Program-made: the position numbers and the translations under genes | Shown: one piece after another, positions 21,930 through 33,084 of the stretch | Layout of the letters: each line of letters begins with the position of its first letter | Position numbering within the stretch: the stretch's first letter is position 1 | The notes under the pieces: generated by a model | Databases searched by the model: none | What the model saw: only the letters and a program-made list of their open reading frames with translations | Told to the model about the DNA's origin: nothing | NCBI RefSeq assembly: GCF_024362695.1 | Contig: NC_065420.1 | Coordinates: 4,496,501 to 4,560,500 of the forward strand | From: Pectinophora gossypiella | Lineage: Eukaryota; Arthropoda; Insecta; Lepidoptera; Gelechiidae | DNA: 64,000 nucleotides | Reading direction: 5' to 3'

Positions 21930-21968
21930 GTTAGTTAATGCCATCTGCAGCAAATCACGTCAAAAAAG
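21930..21968 (+). repeat. R1 3' end
   Basis: CAGTTAGTTAATGCCATCTG then AATCACGTCAAAAAAGG. Confidence 0.55.
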
Positions 21969-21969
21969 G

Positions 21970-23690
21970 TTATTTACTTTTCAGGCAGGACTTTTGAAAT
22001 GATGAGCAAACGGAAGCGGTCAGGTACGTAGGATATATTAACCCTTTCGCGGACAGAGACCATATGGGTCATTGATGGTTCATAATAGGTAGTATGAGAG
22101 TATGACAACTTTGAATCGAAACGTCATTAGACGTTCTGACCTTGATAGTGTTAAGGTGCGCAGACGTTCGCGCAAAACGCAGGCGCACACACTCGTCTTA
22201 CCCCTCCTTGCTTCAGTGGAATGGAAAACCGATACGACTGAAGGAGAGGTCAGATGATGTGTCTGGCCGACGATAACTATTTGCCCTCTACCGTCGCCCT
22301 AGGCCATCCACCTTAAATCGAATCGGCAACCCTAGTAGTGTTCTAAAATCTAGTAGTATACGATCGCTTTGCCACGCTTCGAAGGTGCCGAGGCCATTCC
22401 CATATAAGCTGAGATGCGAGGTATGCCCTAGCTAAAAACATATAAGTTGCTTCATTGCTTTAAGCGACAATAAGTTTACTATGTGAACTAAAATTATGAA
22501 ACCCATATGTATACACATGGGTTGTGCAGTTATTAGGGCTTCTAAAATAAATGAATTGAATCACTAAATTGTACTTAAGTAATAATATTTTGTTTTTTAA
22601 GTGTCGTGGCTTTTCTTATAGTTTATTTTCCTATAAGTACAGTCACAGTCTGCAACTGCAGTGGTTTTAGGCGGATGAGACGATTGAAAGTGTAAAATAT
22701 TACCTACTGATATTTTTCGTTCACGTTCATCCCTGGTTTATTTTTTATTTGTAAGGTGGTATGGCAAGAAACAAGTGACGTTTGTCAAAGTAACAAAACA
22801 AATATGATCACTACACAATATTAGGTAATTAATACCAGGCTTTTTGCTTCCAAGAAATGGATAAAATAAAAATAATCGTTATTTACAGACCTACAGTCGT
22901 TATTAATTGCCGATAATATTATAAAAATTGCTGTAATTAAAATTTTGAATGTTTTTTTAGGTATTTTTGATAAAATCATCTTAGTTTTTATGGACCGGAG
23001 AAAATTACCACGTATCCGGGTCTTTATAGCCATAAAATGATAAGTCACAATGCGAAATATATTAATCGTAGTTGCTGTGATCCTGTAGTAGGATAGAACG
23101 GGTACAATAGTACAATTTTTCGAAAATGGTTCAATATTGACAAATCTTATGAAATACTTATTATGTTAAGATGCTGTAAAGGCCGGCTCTTAATAAGCAC
23201 CATGAGCAAAAACTCATACTTCTCATTTTAAAAAATGAATAAAATTTCCCTCGCAATGTTCTAAACCACCCATAGCCAAAATGCAGTCGCGGTATTTTGG
23301 TTGAGCACCGCAATTTGAGAGTAGCTTTGGGTTTGTGTTAAGCAGCTGATTGAAAGACCGTTCTAGAAAATTGACGCGCCTTCTTTTGTTTATTTTGGTG
23401 AATATACCTGCGCTTTGTAAATAGTTTTAATAATAAAACAAACAAATGTCGTTAAAAAGTTCTGCTAAGAAATTATTTTGTTTTAGTAACAATTTTTGCT
23501 ACAATATGTAATTTTCTGCCCAAACATAGGAATTCTAATAAGGTGGTCCTTATTCAGTATAAGTACCTTAGATCCATAAGCTACAAATTTAAGAATGTAG
23601 AGTTGAACTATTTTCTAAAAAGTTTAAGTTTCGAATAAGTACTTACTTAATGAAAAACTAATTTGAACTATATGATGCCTCATGTTACAA
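21970..23690. other. Intronic stretch, mostly unrecognised
   Basis: There is no convincing exon. A moderately GC-rich patch at 22150-22340 (GCGCAGACGTTCGCGCAAAA, ACCGATACGACTGAAGGAGA) may be an unidentified repeat. The rest is AT-rich. Confidence 0.35.
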
Positions 23691-23699
23691 TGACGGTCT

Positions 23700-24078
23700 T
23701 TCCAATCGACGTTTCCCAAACACACGATAGATGGCCTTGTTCAATTTTAACGTGATAGTTATCTATTTTCTCAACGTTGATGGTGTATACATAATTATTT
23801 AAAAATGTAATGTAATGGCAGAAGCATATATGCAACTAATTGTTGTTTGATATTTGGATCACATTATGTACAGAATGATGTCGCAACCTATATTGCTTCT
23901 CTTATTTTGATCAGAATAATAATGGGTGGAAGTTGTAATTGTACTTTGGTGTAATAAAAATGGTCATTTATACCCCAAAAACAAAGATAAAACATGCAAA
24001 TGTCTGTTATCCATAAACTTAACAACGCCATCTATCGTGTTTTTGGGGAACGCGATTGGAAAGTCCTTCATAAATGTT
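23700..24078. repeat. Foldback MITE family M3, inverted copy
   Basis: CGACGTTTCCCAAACACACG, ATATTGCTTCTCTTATTTTG and TGTCTGTTATCCATAAACTT correspond in reverse to 14782-15209. It is followed by a C homopolymer (24087-24102). Confidence 0.7.
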
Positions 24079-24107
24079 ACTACAGCCCCCCCCCCCCCCC
24101 CCCTAAC

Positions 24108-24434
24108 AGCCTCCGTGGTCTAGTGGTTAGAGCATTAGGCTCACGATCTGGAGGTCCGGGTTCGATTCCCGATGGGGACATGGTCGAAATCACTTTGTGA
24201 ACTGTCCTTTGTTTGGTAAGGACTTTTCAGGCTTGAATCACCTAAATGTCTGAAAAAGTAAGATGATTCCGTGTTTCCGAGGGCACGTTAAGCTGTTGGT
24301 CCCGGCTATTAGCCATAAAAACACCTTCACCAACCCGCAGTGGAGCAGCGTGGTGGAGTATGTTCCATATCCCCTCCGGTTGATTGAAGGGAGGCCTGTG
24401 CCCAGCAGTGGGACGTATATAGGCAGTTTATGTA
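24108..24434 (+). repeat. tRNA-derived SINE family S1, full length
   Basis: The tRNA-like head contains CCTCCGTGGTCTAGTGGTTA and the B box GGTTCGATTCCC. It is followed by CGAAATCACTTTGTGAACTG, the central block TTAAGCTGTTGGTCCCGG, GTGGAGCAGCGTGGTGGAGT, and CCCAGCAGTGGGACGTATAT with a TTTATGTA tail. The head could not be confirmed as a functional tRNA: it continues directly into SINE body and a matching copy exists at 27082-27428. Confidence 0.8.
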
Positions 24435-24814
24435 CTACAGCCCTTAATGATACTAATGTTACTTAAAAGCTTCCTTCTCTCTTTTTAACTTCTATTTTGT
24501 TGTGTCCGAAAGGGTCTATGATGTGAAACTCATATGTAACTTACAAACTTGTACACCATCATAGTATGCAAATAAAGAATATTGAATATTGATATATAAT
24601 GCAATAAAACTCGTTATGGTATCTAATTATCACCTTTAGACGCTTGCAGATGGACATACCTACATGACAAGCATTTCAGTATGTATAGATAAAAACACAA
24701 GCATACCCAGGCTGGTACATTCTAGCAATTATCTTGTCAGCTTCATTGTCTATCAGTCAATGGCAATTATATAGGCATGTTGCTGTTACACTTGATTTTA
24801 ATGCTGCTGGCCTC

Positions 24815-25062
24815 CGTGGTTCAGGACCCCGATAACGACCCCGCCGGCGTGGTCGACGATTTCCCTCAATCAGCGCTTATCACTATCGATAGGGTCGATT
24901 AGTTCAAATATTTTTCCTCTCAGACGACGCCCTGAGCCGAAGTTCGCGCCCAACTGGGCACTTTCAGGCCTGTTGTCTTAAACGTTGTACCGGGTGAGAC
25001 CCTTCAGCGCTCTCCATTTGTCCGGCCAAGTAAATCTACAATACATCACGTAAAAAAAGACC
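24815..25062 (+). repeat. R1, long form
   Basis: It starts CCGATAACGACCCCGCCGGC and passes AGACGACGCCCTGAGCCGA, CGCCCAACTGGGCACTTTCA and GTACCGGGTGAGACC. It ends ATCACGTAAAAAAAG. Comparable long forms are 57095-57355 and 57775-57962. Confidence 0.7.
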
Positions 25063-25246
25063 TCCGTGGCCCAGTGCTTAAGCGTTACGCTCTCTATTAC
25101 ATGGGACATACACATAGGGGCGAGCATGTGTTCATACAAAATGTGGTGTTATAAAAATACAGAAGTACTTAGTATTATAGTATCAACATGGACCCGGTAA
25201 GGGCACTGCAACAGGTGGAGAGGACGACAAGGGCTGGATGTATATA

Positions 25247-25402
25247 CAGGGTGTTAGTGACATCGTAACAAATACTATGGTTACCTTGTGAGGTTACCGT
25301 GTCACTAAAACCCATACCTACTTGTATGGCTACCTGTATGTACGGGGTGTAAGTGACATCTGAATCACCCCCCATATTCGTTACGATGTCACTAACACCC
25401 TG
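25247..25402. repeat. Short derivative of the composite M5 element
   Basis: It starts CAGGGTGTTAGTGACATCG and ends with the exact complement CGATGTCACTAACACCCTG, flanked by TA on both sides. Its middle (ACCCATACCTACTTGTATGG) matches the junction of the double element at 61031-61519, so it looks like an internal deletion of that composite. Confidence 0.8.
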
Positions 25403-25694
25403 TATTATATGGGATACAGGCGTGTTGTTGTCTATGTTACAAACATTACTCTCCTGAAGCAGTCGGGTAAAACAGAAAATGAATGGAGCCTTTCGTTCTG
25501 AACAGGTTTTCCTTGAAAGACAATGCAGTTTTTACATGCAATCAGAAATAGTGAAGAACGCGTACTGTTGCCAGCTATTAGCTAATTAGCCATCTTGATT
25601 GACTGGACATAATTAAAACTTCAGACTGACCACGTATCCGTAATGGAAACGGATTTATTTTATTACAAGATTGACCGTTAAAACATTTCATTAT

Positions 25695-25880
25695 TTATCA
25701 CTACATAGTATAAAACAAAGTCGCTTTTTCTGTCCCTATATTCCTATGTACGCTTAAATCTTTAAAACTACGCAACGGATTTTGCTGCGGTTTTTTTTAA
25801 TAGATAGAGTGATTCAAGAGGAAGGTTTCTATGTATAAAAACATCCATTAAATAGTGGAGAAATACTGTTATTTTTGAGG
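25695..25880 (+). repeat. LINE 3' tail-like repeat
   Basis: AACAAAGTCGCTTTTTCTGT, CTACGCAACGGATTTTGCTG and GATTCAAGAGGAAGGTTT are familiar from widespread insect LINE 3' regions. The family was not checked. Confidence 0.55.
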
Positions 25881-26104
25881 ATTTTAATGTGATGTCGTAA
25901 ATAATTTCATTTTTTACTCTATAATTATAATTCTCTATAATTAATATGACTATACTTGGTATACATGGTACTTGATACTTGGCTTTTATTATAATTTATG
26001 CTTGGTGATATTTTCTCAGGGTTTATTTGATTTGAAATGGATATGGTAAAGATTTATTAAGCTTATATAAGACGCCTATACAGCCCACTTTATTATTATT
26101 ATTT

Positions 26105-26310
26105 TTAGCTTAAGAAACATCATTTACCGGTTTTACACACGATCCGCTTACCTAACTTGAAAATTTGTCATGTTCCCGCTTTTTACAGAAGCTACAGCCT
26201 GATCTTCCAATCTAACCCGAAAAGAAAACCAGCCGAATTACAGGTAGGTAGGTCATGTTTATATAGGTACATCAGAAAACGCATTTCTCGGTTAACATGG
26301 GTTAAAATTT
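26105..26310 (-). repeat. SINE family S2, degraded
   Basis: CATTTACCGGTTTTACACAC, CGCTTACCTAACTTGAAAAT and TTTTTACAGAAGC parallel the S2 copy at 58386-58729. The tRNA head is not recognisable here. Confidence 0.5.
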
Positions 26311-26424
26311 TATTAAATTCTTCCGCCAGTAAATATTCTTTGTTTATAACAAATGGTATTTTTTAATCAATCGTTAACCGCAAATTGGTGATTACCGTAA
26401 TGACATACACAGTGGAAAAAAAAC

Positions 26425-26650
26425 AACATTGTCGAAATCACTTTGTGAGACTCCCTTTGTTTGATAAGGACGTTTTAAAGGCTTGAATCGCCTTTAAAAC
26501 ACGCCAAGGCACGTTAAGCCGTTGGTCCCGGCTATTAGCTGTAAAAACACCTCCACTAACTCGCGATGTGGTGGAGTATTCTCCATACCCCCTCCGGTTG
26601 ATTGTGGGGAGGCCTGTGCCTGGTAGTGGGACGTATATAGGCTGTTTATT
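26425..26650 (+). repeat. S1 SINE lacking its tRNA head
   Basis: GTCGAAATCACTTTGTGAGA, AAGCCGTTGGTCCCGGCTAT, GGTGGAGTATTCTCCATACC and GGACGTATATAGGCTGTTTA. Confidence 0.75.
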
Positions 26651-27081
26651 TGTGTTTTGAGAGATATATAATGAAAAAATAAACTAGAAAGAATAACTTA
26701 AAACCTCGTAAAACACCTACCTATTAACAATGCGTACCTAAGCAAATTGTAAACCGTTACATCATAGTTATTTCAACTTGACAATTATAAGCTAATTCAA
26801 TTCGCATGTTGGAAATCGTTTGTGGGTATCGAAGTGGACTGGTTTGGTTACTAGGCGATGTTAGAATAATTACTGAGGCAATCATAGTACACGACACGAT
26901 TACGCATGGTAAGTATAATTCGCAGCGTATAAGTTGAAAATAAAAATGGCGGTCGTCTGCGCAGGTTCGTCCTCGCGTCGTCATGGTTACGCGCAGTGAT
27001 GTCCGTTCCCGTGACAGTAAAAAGGCGCAATAGTTATATAAAAAGAGGTTTATTACCTAGTCTTGGTCGTGGTCGTGGTCT

Positions 27082-27428
27082 AACAGCCCCCGTGGTCTAG
27101 TGGTTAGAGCGTTAGGCTCACGATCTGGAGGTCCAGGTTCGATTCCCGATCGGGACATTGTCGAAATCACTTTGTGAGACTGTCCTATTGATTAGGACTT
27201 TTCAGGCTTGAATCACCTGATTGTCCGAAAAAGTAACATGATTCCGTGCTTCGGAGGGCACATTAAGCCGTTGGTCCCGGCTATTAGCCGTAAAAACACG
27301 TCCACCAATTGGAGCATTGGAGCAGCGTGGTGGAGTATGCTCCATACCCCGGTGTGCTCCATATTCCGGTTGATTGAGGGAAGGCCTGTGCCCAGCAGTG
27401 GGACGTGTATAGGCTGTTTATGTATGTA
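27082..27428 (+). repeat. tRNA-derived SINE family S1, full length
   Basis: The head contains CCCCGTGGTCTAGTGGTTAG and GGTTCGATTCCC. The body matches 24108-24434, with a small local duplication of GTGCTCCATA-like sequence at about 27340-27365. The tail is GCTGTTTATGTATGTAT. Confidence 0.8.
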
Positions 27429-28734
27429 TCTAGCCTTGAGGTAGATAGGACCTGAGTACAAGAAAACCAATTTGAAAACGAAAAGTAGCCAGTGTTCTTA
27501 CCATTAAAGACAGGAAATTTTCAATTTGGGATTATTCTCGGGAATCGAATCCAGGACCTCCGGATCGTGAGCCCAACGTTCAACCACTGGACCACGGGTG
27601 TCGTATACTATCAATGAAATTCTTCAACAGAGGTAGCTAATTAAAATTGTACCGTGTAATAAATCTGGCAGCGGGAAACACGTTCTTGTAATTATAAGCA
27701 GTAATCCTAACATTGAACATGTGTTAGAAACCTAATTTGTCAGCTTGAATTGGATTATTGAGATTTATTAAAAGGTAGTGTGCTTACAGACCTGGTTTGG
27801 GGGTTTAAAATGCCACATCAACGCTTTTAACACAACAAAACATAAGCTAAGGTTTTTTAAAGAACGTCTCCTGAGCTGAGGTTTTTCTTCAAGCTTGTTT
27901 TCCCCGGCTATACAGGTGAAGGTTGAAGTTACCGTAGTTTTAGGCGGATGAGACGATCGTTATGTAAAAAAATAAATTTCAAAATGTAACTATGTTACCT
28001 ACAGAATAAATATACTTAGATTTGAATTTGCATTTGAATTTTTTGGCAATCCTAATTGAGGTGCTTAGAGATATACCGAGCTTTCTGTTAAATCAAAGAG
28101 ATAGGTGGTGAGCCGTATCAGTGTCAATTTTTGTTTGCCCAGTTGGACGCGAACCTTGGCTCAGTCTGTCGTTTGAGAGGATCAAATCTAACCTACAAGA
28201 TCCCACTGCTAGGCAAAGGCCTCCCCTTCCTCTTTCCATTTTTCACGGTCTTGTGCGTACTCCGGCCAGTCCCTCCAGCAAGTCTGAGAGAATAATATTT
28301 GAAAAACATAATCAACCCTCGTGGGCCAATAATGATTTATGCTGAATGAGGGAAATTGTCGCGCACGCCGCCAGGGTCCACATCGGGGTTGAAGAGTTTA
28401 TTGTCGCGAAGTCATTGGCCTTCTCTATGGATAGTCTGAAGGTAAGTATATGTGAATTGCAACCCAGTTTAAGCATGGGCAATAATGGATGAAATAAAAG
28501 TTTAAGTGTAACATGGCTTTTACGTGTTAATTACTCGGCTCTGGCGAAATGGAAAGGAGGGTAATGTTTTTCTCGTAACTGAAGGTACATTGTATGTGAA
28601 TTTGTAGGTTTTTGCATTCCCATGTACAACTAAAATTGTTAGGTTAATTATAATTATGGTGTTAATTCGTAGCAATTTCAACTGCAAGTGACGAAGTAAT
28701 ATTTAGCTGTTTATGTTTTGTGTTGTATGTTTTA

Positions 28735-29046
28735 TATCGCGTGGGTTGTGAGGTGGATTATCAACCCCATCAACCCTGGTGTCAGGGCTACTATTGAGCC
28801 GCCAAAGGTCCTGACATGGCTCATGTAACAACTACTTACTTACATCAGTAAGTAGTAACTGGGACCAACGGATTAACGTGCCTTCCGAAGCATGGATCAT
28901 CTTACTTTCGGGCAATCAGGTGATCAGCCTGTAATGTCCTAACCAAACTAGGGGGATAACAAAGTGATTTTTGTGATATTTCCCCTCCGGAATTTGAACC
29001 CGGGACCTCTGGATAGTGAGCCCAACGCTCAAACCACGGAGGCCGT
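28735..29046 (-). repeat. SINE subfamily S1b, full length, inverted
   Basis: The minus-strand head contains GGCCTCCGTGGTTTGAGCGT and the central block. The 3' end (ATCGCGTGGGTTGTGAGGTG at 28738) differs from S1. Copies with the same tail are at 30318-30475, 31612-31875, 60415-60535 and 61655-61985. Confidence 0.7.
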
Positions 29047-29094
29047 TAATGTGGCCTTTTGAACCCCCAGTCAAAATATTATTAAATTAGCGGC

Positions 29095-29300
29095 AGCCCG
29101 CGACTTCGTCCGCGTGGATTTCGGTTTCTGCGGTAAGAACATCTGATTTTGTTTTTATTGTTAAAGCCTGTGTGTTATTCTGATGTATAAGCTACATTAT
29201 TGTAAAGTTTTATTAAAATCCATTCAGTATTTTTTGCGTGAAAGAGTAACAAACATTCATACTTACAAACTTTCACATTTATAATATTAGTAGGTATATT
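29095..29300 (+). repeat. RTE-type LINE/SINE 3' tail
   Basis: GCCCGCGACTTCGTCCGCGT, CTGATGTATAAGCTACATTA, TTTTTGCGTGAAAGAGTAAC and TTATAATATTAGTAGG form the familiar 3' region of insect RTE-derived repeats. Recognition is from general knowledge. Confidence 0.65.
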
Positions 29301-29801
29301 AGTAGGAATTAGTAAGATATGTACATATTTCCGCGTATGTATTTCCCGCGTTAACTACTCCTATTGGTTTTTTGTGTGACGTAACTTATTGAAGATGTAC
29401 CTCGACCTTAACTATTTGGCTGGAAAATCTTGAAAATCACATATATATTCCCAATATACTATTAATTTGCTGCTTCGTATCATCGCGGGGTATTGCCCAA
29501 CATTGATACATCTCATTTGATATGCATAAGACGCATCATAACCTCCGCATGCAAATTGATTTGTTTTATGGAGGTCGTGTTATCCTTATTATATTGTTTG
29601 CGTCGTAAATGTTTTAGAGTCAGCAAGTATATTATCATGATAATAACATACTTAAGTATAACATAAAAAATTGCACTGGAAAAACTCATACTTTCTATTT
29701 TATTGAATTCCTATTTTGTATGCGTCGAATCACTCGTGTAGAACTTCTATATTTTTTTTAAATTACTAATATCTCACTTTTAAATATTCACTCATTATAC
29801 A

Positions 29802-29895
29802 CAGTGTTAGTGACATCGTAACGAATACTGAGGGGGATGATTCAGACCATGATTCTGAGTCGATATCAAGTGGAATTTTCCGACCCAATTCATGA
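29802..29895 (+). repeat. Half copy of foldback family M5
   Basis: AGTGTTAGTGACATCGTAAC, GGGGGATGATTCAGACCATG and ATATCAAGTGGAATTTTCCG. The second arm is missing. Confidence 0.7.
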
Positions 29896-29994
29896 TTTTT
29901 AAATTGTAGCTATATCTATATCAATACCAAGATGGCAATCAATCTTGATTTTTGATTGTTACTGCTACTTTTGTTTTAATAATCATAATGATAC

Positions 29995-30172
29995 CTATTA
30001 AGTATAACTGGGCGAGCCGAAGTAGAGCCGTCAGCTGGAGGTAACCCTGAGCTGGCCGGCAGGGTTGGCGGCGAGGGTTCCGGGGTCGGCGCGGTCGGCG
30101 CCGGCGTTGGCGGGGTCGGCGGAACGGTCGGCACGGTTGGTACTGGCTGCGGGAATGCGCTGGACGCTGTGT
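29995..30172 (-). CDS. Chemosensory-protein-like gene, Pro-rich exon
   Basis: This 178-bp internal exon has acceptor TCTCTTCCAG and donor GTATCATTATG. It encodes about 59 residues of low-complexity Pro/Thr/Ala sequence (such as VPTVPTVPPTPPTPAPTAP) ending near SARPVILN. It enters in phase 1 (GAC completed from the upstream G) and leaves in phase 2, matching both neighbours. The Pro-rich stretch resembles an extended linker or an O-glycosylated mucin-like segment rather than a folded domain. Standard chemosensory proteins end shortly after the region in the upstream exon, so this is an added tail. An overlapping frame gives an Arg/Pro-rich product but does not fit the splice phases. Confidence 0.75.
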
Positions 30173-30317
30173 CTGGAAGAGAGGTGATGGAATAATATAG
30201 ATAACATAAAATAGCATCACACCTATATAGGTGTATATAACACAACATGTACTCACTCCTCACCGGTCATGTCTTAGTCCCATGAAATAGTCTCTTTCCA
30301 TTAACCGGACACAAAAA

Positions 30318-30475
30318 GCCACGTTAAGCCGTTGGTCCCGGTTACTACTTACTGATGTAAGTAAGTAGTCGTTACATGAGCCATGTCAGGGGCCTTTGGC
30401 GGCTCAATAGTAACCCTGACACCAGGGTTGATGAGGTTGGTACTCCACCTCACAACCCACACGATAGAAGAAGAC
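30318..30475 (+). repeat. S1b SINE, 3' half
   Basis: CACGTTAAGCCGTTGGTCCC, TACTGATGTAAGTAAGTAG, GTCAGGGGCCTTTGGCGGCT and ACCTCACAACCCACACGATA. Confidence 0.7.
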
Positions 30476-31025
30476 CGGCCACAAATCGTGGAAACCTCGT
30501 GATATCAATTATCTACGAACCAAACGTGAATTGAAAAACAATGGGTTTAAATTCATGTTTGGATCTTAAACGATTGATATCACCTGGTTTCTAGGGTTTG
30601 TTGCATAACCAGATGAGGCACCCTTTATCCAACAGCATACCTTTTGCTCCAATGTGGCGCCAAGATGGTGTCCTAGTGAGACAGGGTCCTAACCTGAATC
30701 ACTACTGTGGAAAAATACTATTTGGACATTCCTTAAACATTACGATTACACAATGCCTCTTTGTATCATATCTGAAAAGAATTCGTATTGAGTGAATAGC
30801 ATACAACTAAAAGCGTTCTTTCAAAGGTTTTGTGTCATTAATCTTTAAAAGACTTTTGTTTTGGGTTATGTGGTGTATTGATTGTGAAGTTTCAAGGTTA
30901 TTTGAAGTGCAAAGTACTTAGGTATATTATAACTCTTTACCGGTAACGACCGTAGAAAAGACTTCAACGCGTTCGTTTGCGTTTTTAGTGTATTCCAAAA
31001 ATATTTTTTAAATTATTCGATGTTC

Positions 31026-31334
31026 TAAATTTGTCAGAAAATAAATTTAAAGCTCATGTGAAGCTTACTTTATGTAAAAAAGCTTATTATAAGATTAATG
31101 ACTACCTAAATGATAAAAATGTCTGGTATTTAATGTGTTCCTCTAGTTATTAAATAACTTGTAATGTATATCCTCATTGGTTTTTAAAAGATGTGTTGCT
31201 GTTGCAGTTTCTTATCATTTCTTCTCCTCAGCCATAACAGCTTGCGAAATGACGTAAATTCAAAAATGTTACATTGACCTTCAACAAGTTTATCCATGAT
31301 AATTACGTTGAATAAATGATTCTGATTTCTGATT
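31026..31334 (+). mobile_element. 5'-truncated copy of the CR1-like LINE
   Basis: It matches the last part of ORF2 and the 3'UTR of the full-length element (54867-55176), from TAAATTTGTCAG to the GATTCTGATT tail. By eye there are only four or five substitutions, one of which removes the ORF2 stop. Its 3' end lies 24 bp inside the intron from the donor of exon 31565-31359. Confidence 0.85.
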
Positions 31335-31358
31335 AACATGCTAGATCTACCATCTCAC

Positions 31359-31565
31359 CTGTTCCTAAAACGCCGTTAAAGTTGTCCTTAGCCAACACCA
31401 CCTCGAAGTATCTGGTGAAGTCCCCGGTGGGGTCCCACTTGGCCGACAGCTTTCCCCACTCCTCCGGGTACTCGTACTTCAACCTCTTGATGACCTTCAC
31501 GGCCGTCTTCTTCTGTCGATCCGTGCAGCGCACGCACTTCGTTCTCAGAGCTTCTGGGAGTATTC
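31359..31565 (-). CDS. Chemosensory-protein-like gene, exon with the C-terminal half of the OS-D domain
   Basis: Chemosensory proteins (OS-D / ejaculatory bulb protein III family) are small secreted helical proteins that bind hydrophobic ligands in sensory lymph and other tissues. This 207-bp exon encodes LPEALRTKCVRCTDRQKKTA, then KVIKRLKYEYPEEWGKLSAK and WDPTGDFTRYFE. It holds the last two of the four conserved cysteines (CxxC), the helix with KVIKRL and the terminal WDP-G-YFE motif. The acceptor (TTTTTTCTTGCCAG) is phase 1, the position of the conserved single intron in this family. A normal member would stop just after YFE. Here a GTGAGA donor at 31358 leads to three further exons. The preceding exon (signal peptide, first two Cys) was not found in the window. 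The gene is on the minus strand. Confidence 0.88.
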
Positions 31566-31611
31566 CTGGCAAGAAAAACAAAACAAAATTAGCATGTATC
31601 TTCAGCGTAGC

Positions 31612-31875
31612 TTCGAATCCCGGTGGGGACAAATCAGAAAAATCACTTTGTGATCCCTGACCAAACTAGGGAGTTTGGTTAGGACATTACAGGCTGATCA
31701 CCTGATTGTCCAAAAAGTACGTTACGTTAAGCCGTTGGTCCCGGTCATTACTTACTGATGTAAGTACGTAGTCGTTACATGAGTCATGTCAGGGGCCTAT
31801 GGTGGCTCAGTAATAACCCTGACACCAGGGTTGATGGGGTTGGTAGTCCACCTTACAATCCACACGATAGAAGAG
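31612..31875 (+). repeat. S1b SINE
   Basis: B-box-like CTTCGAATCCCGGTGGGG, AAGCCGTTGGTCCCGGTCAT, ACATGAGTCATGTCAGGGGC and CAATCCACACGATAGAAGAG. The 5' edge falls about 45 bp upstream of the splice acceptor of exon 31565-31359. Confidence 0.7.
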
Positions 31876-32034
31876 AAGAATGCAAGATCATCAGAGAGTT
31901 CGTATTGAAAGTCACGTTTACTTATATTTTTAATTTTAATTAAGTACATGATTATCATCTGTGTAGATTGAAACAAATTTATAAACGAATAACCAACATT
32001 CCTAATCATTATCTACATTCTGTAGAGTTTTAGA

Positions 32035-32335
32035 GTAAAGCGGCAGGAGAGGAAAGGCGGTATGGGTTCCGCGCCGAGGGTTCTAGCCAATAGACGCAAC
32101 GAATGCTATCTACGTGGATAAATGTTGTACTAGCATTGGTTGAAGCCGTCTTTTGTTGGTGGTTATTGACCCAGATAATTTTCCCCAGAATGGATTCAGC
32201 AGGTTCTGCACAGCAACCGCGCGGCGCACGGCGCGTATCATATCGAGGATTTCGACCAATAGGAGCAGCGCATGCTATCTACGGTAGATAATGGTCGTAG
32301 GGCTAAGGCGGCGCAGTTGCTGTGCCGCTAAGTAA
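32035..32335. repeat. GC-rich foldback repeat (family M6)
   Basis: GCAACCGCGCGGCGCACGGC, ATCGAGGATTTCGACCAATA and GAATGCTATCTACGTGG recur in 59153-59318. CTAAGGCGGCGCAGTTGCTG at the right gives a partial inverted arm. Confidence 0.55.
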
Positions 32336-33084
32336 TTACTAAGTATTTATCTATAAGGAACTTCTAAATAAATAACGAAGTAACCACGATTAGTATAATA
32401 GATAAACTCAAATGGCTATATTAAAAACATAAAGCCATAAAGAAATCAGGCTCATGTTTATGACCATTTTCATAACAATACATTTTATTGTTATTTTCCT
32501 CGTTGAAATGTATTATGTTATTATAATATAGGTATTATTGTAATTGTTTCCATAACATACCATTATCTCAAAGTACCAACCAACTTAGAATTAAATCAAT
32601 TGACATAACACGCGTGGATTGTCATAATATTGTATTCTCTTCTTATAACTCATCTCAATATTCATTGTGCTGAAAAGAATAAAAGAATGATGTCCTCTCT
32701 TCTTTTAAATAGGAATCCAAACTCGTATTCCGTAATGGGTTAGACAGAGCAAGTAATCAGAAGACTAAACGCGCCCGTTTCTTAATTATCATCATATTTA
32801 AGATCCCCTTTTTTATTTCTTTTTTGCTTGACTTTTTGTAGATTTCCCTCAGATTGGATTACTTAAATATAATCATTATACCATCTTGAATTTAATTGGA
32901 CAGTAAACTACAAGACAATTACCCAAAACCGGCTTAAACGTGTCTTGAACGAGATTTCATTTAAAAAAAAAACTAGTACCTACTTATGATCGAGTATGAT
33001 TATTACTACTTATACAGAGCTCACCAGATAAGAAATCGGCAACGGTCTTTTCGTTAGTATAATTAGTATTTACATACTTATTTT

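Noticed and set aside
24087..24102. C homopolymer of about 16 bases
   Set aside because: A simple low-complexity run between an M3 copy and an S1 SINE; likely slippage.
24110..24180. Apparent tRNA gene (CCTCCGTGGTCTAGTGGTTA and GGTTCGATTCCC)
   Set aside because: The same sequence continues into a repeated SINE body at 24180-24434 and recurs at 27082, so it is an S1 head rather than a stand-alone tRNA gene.
31382..31660. Plus-strand open frame over the chemosensory exon
   Set aside because: The minus strand has the OS-D motifs and proper splice sites, so the plus frame is antisense noise.
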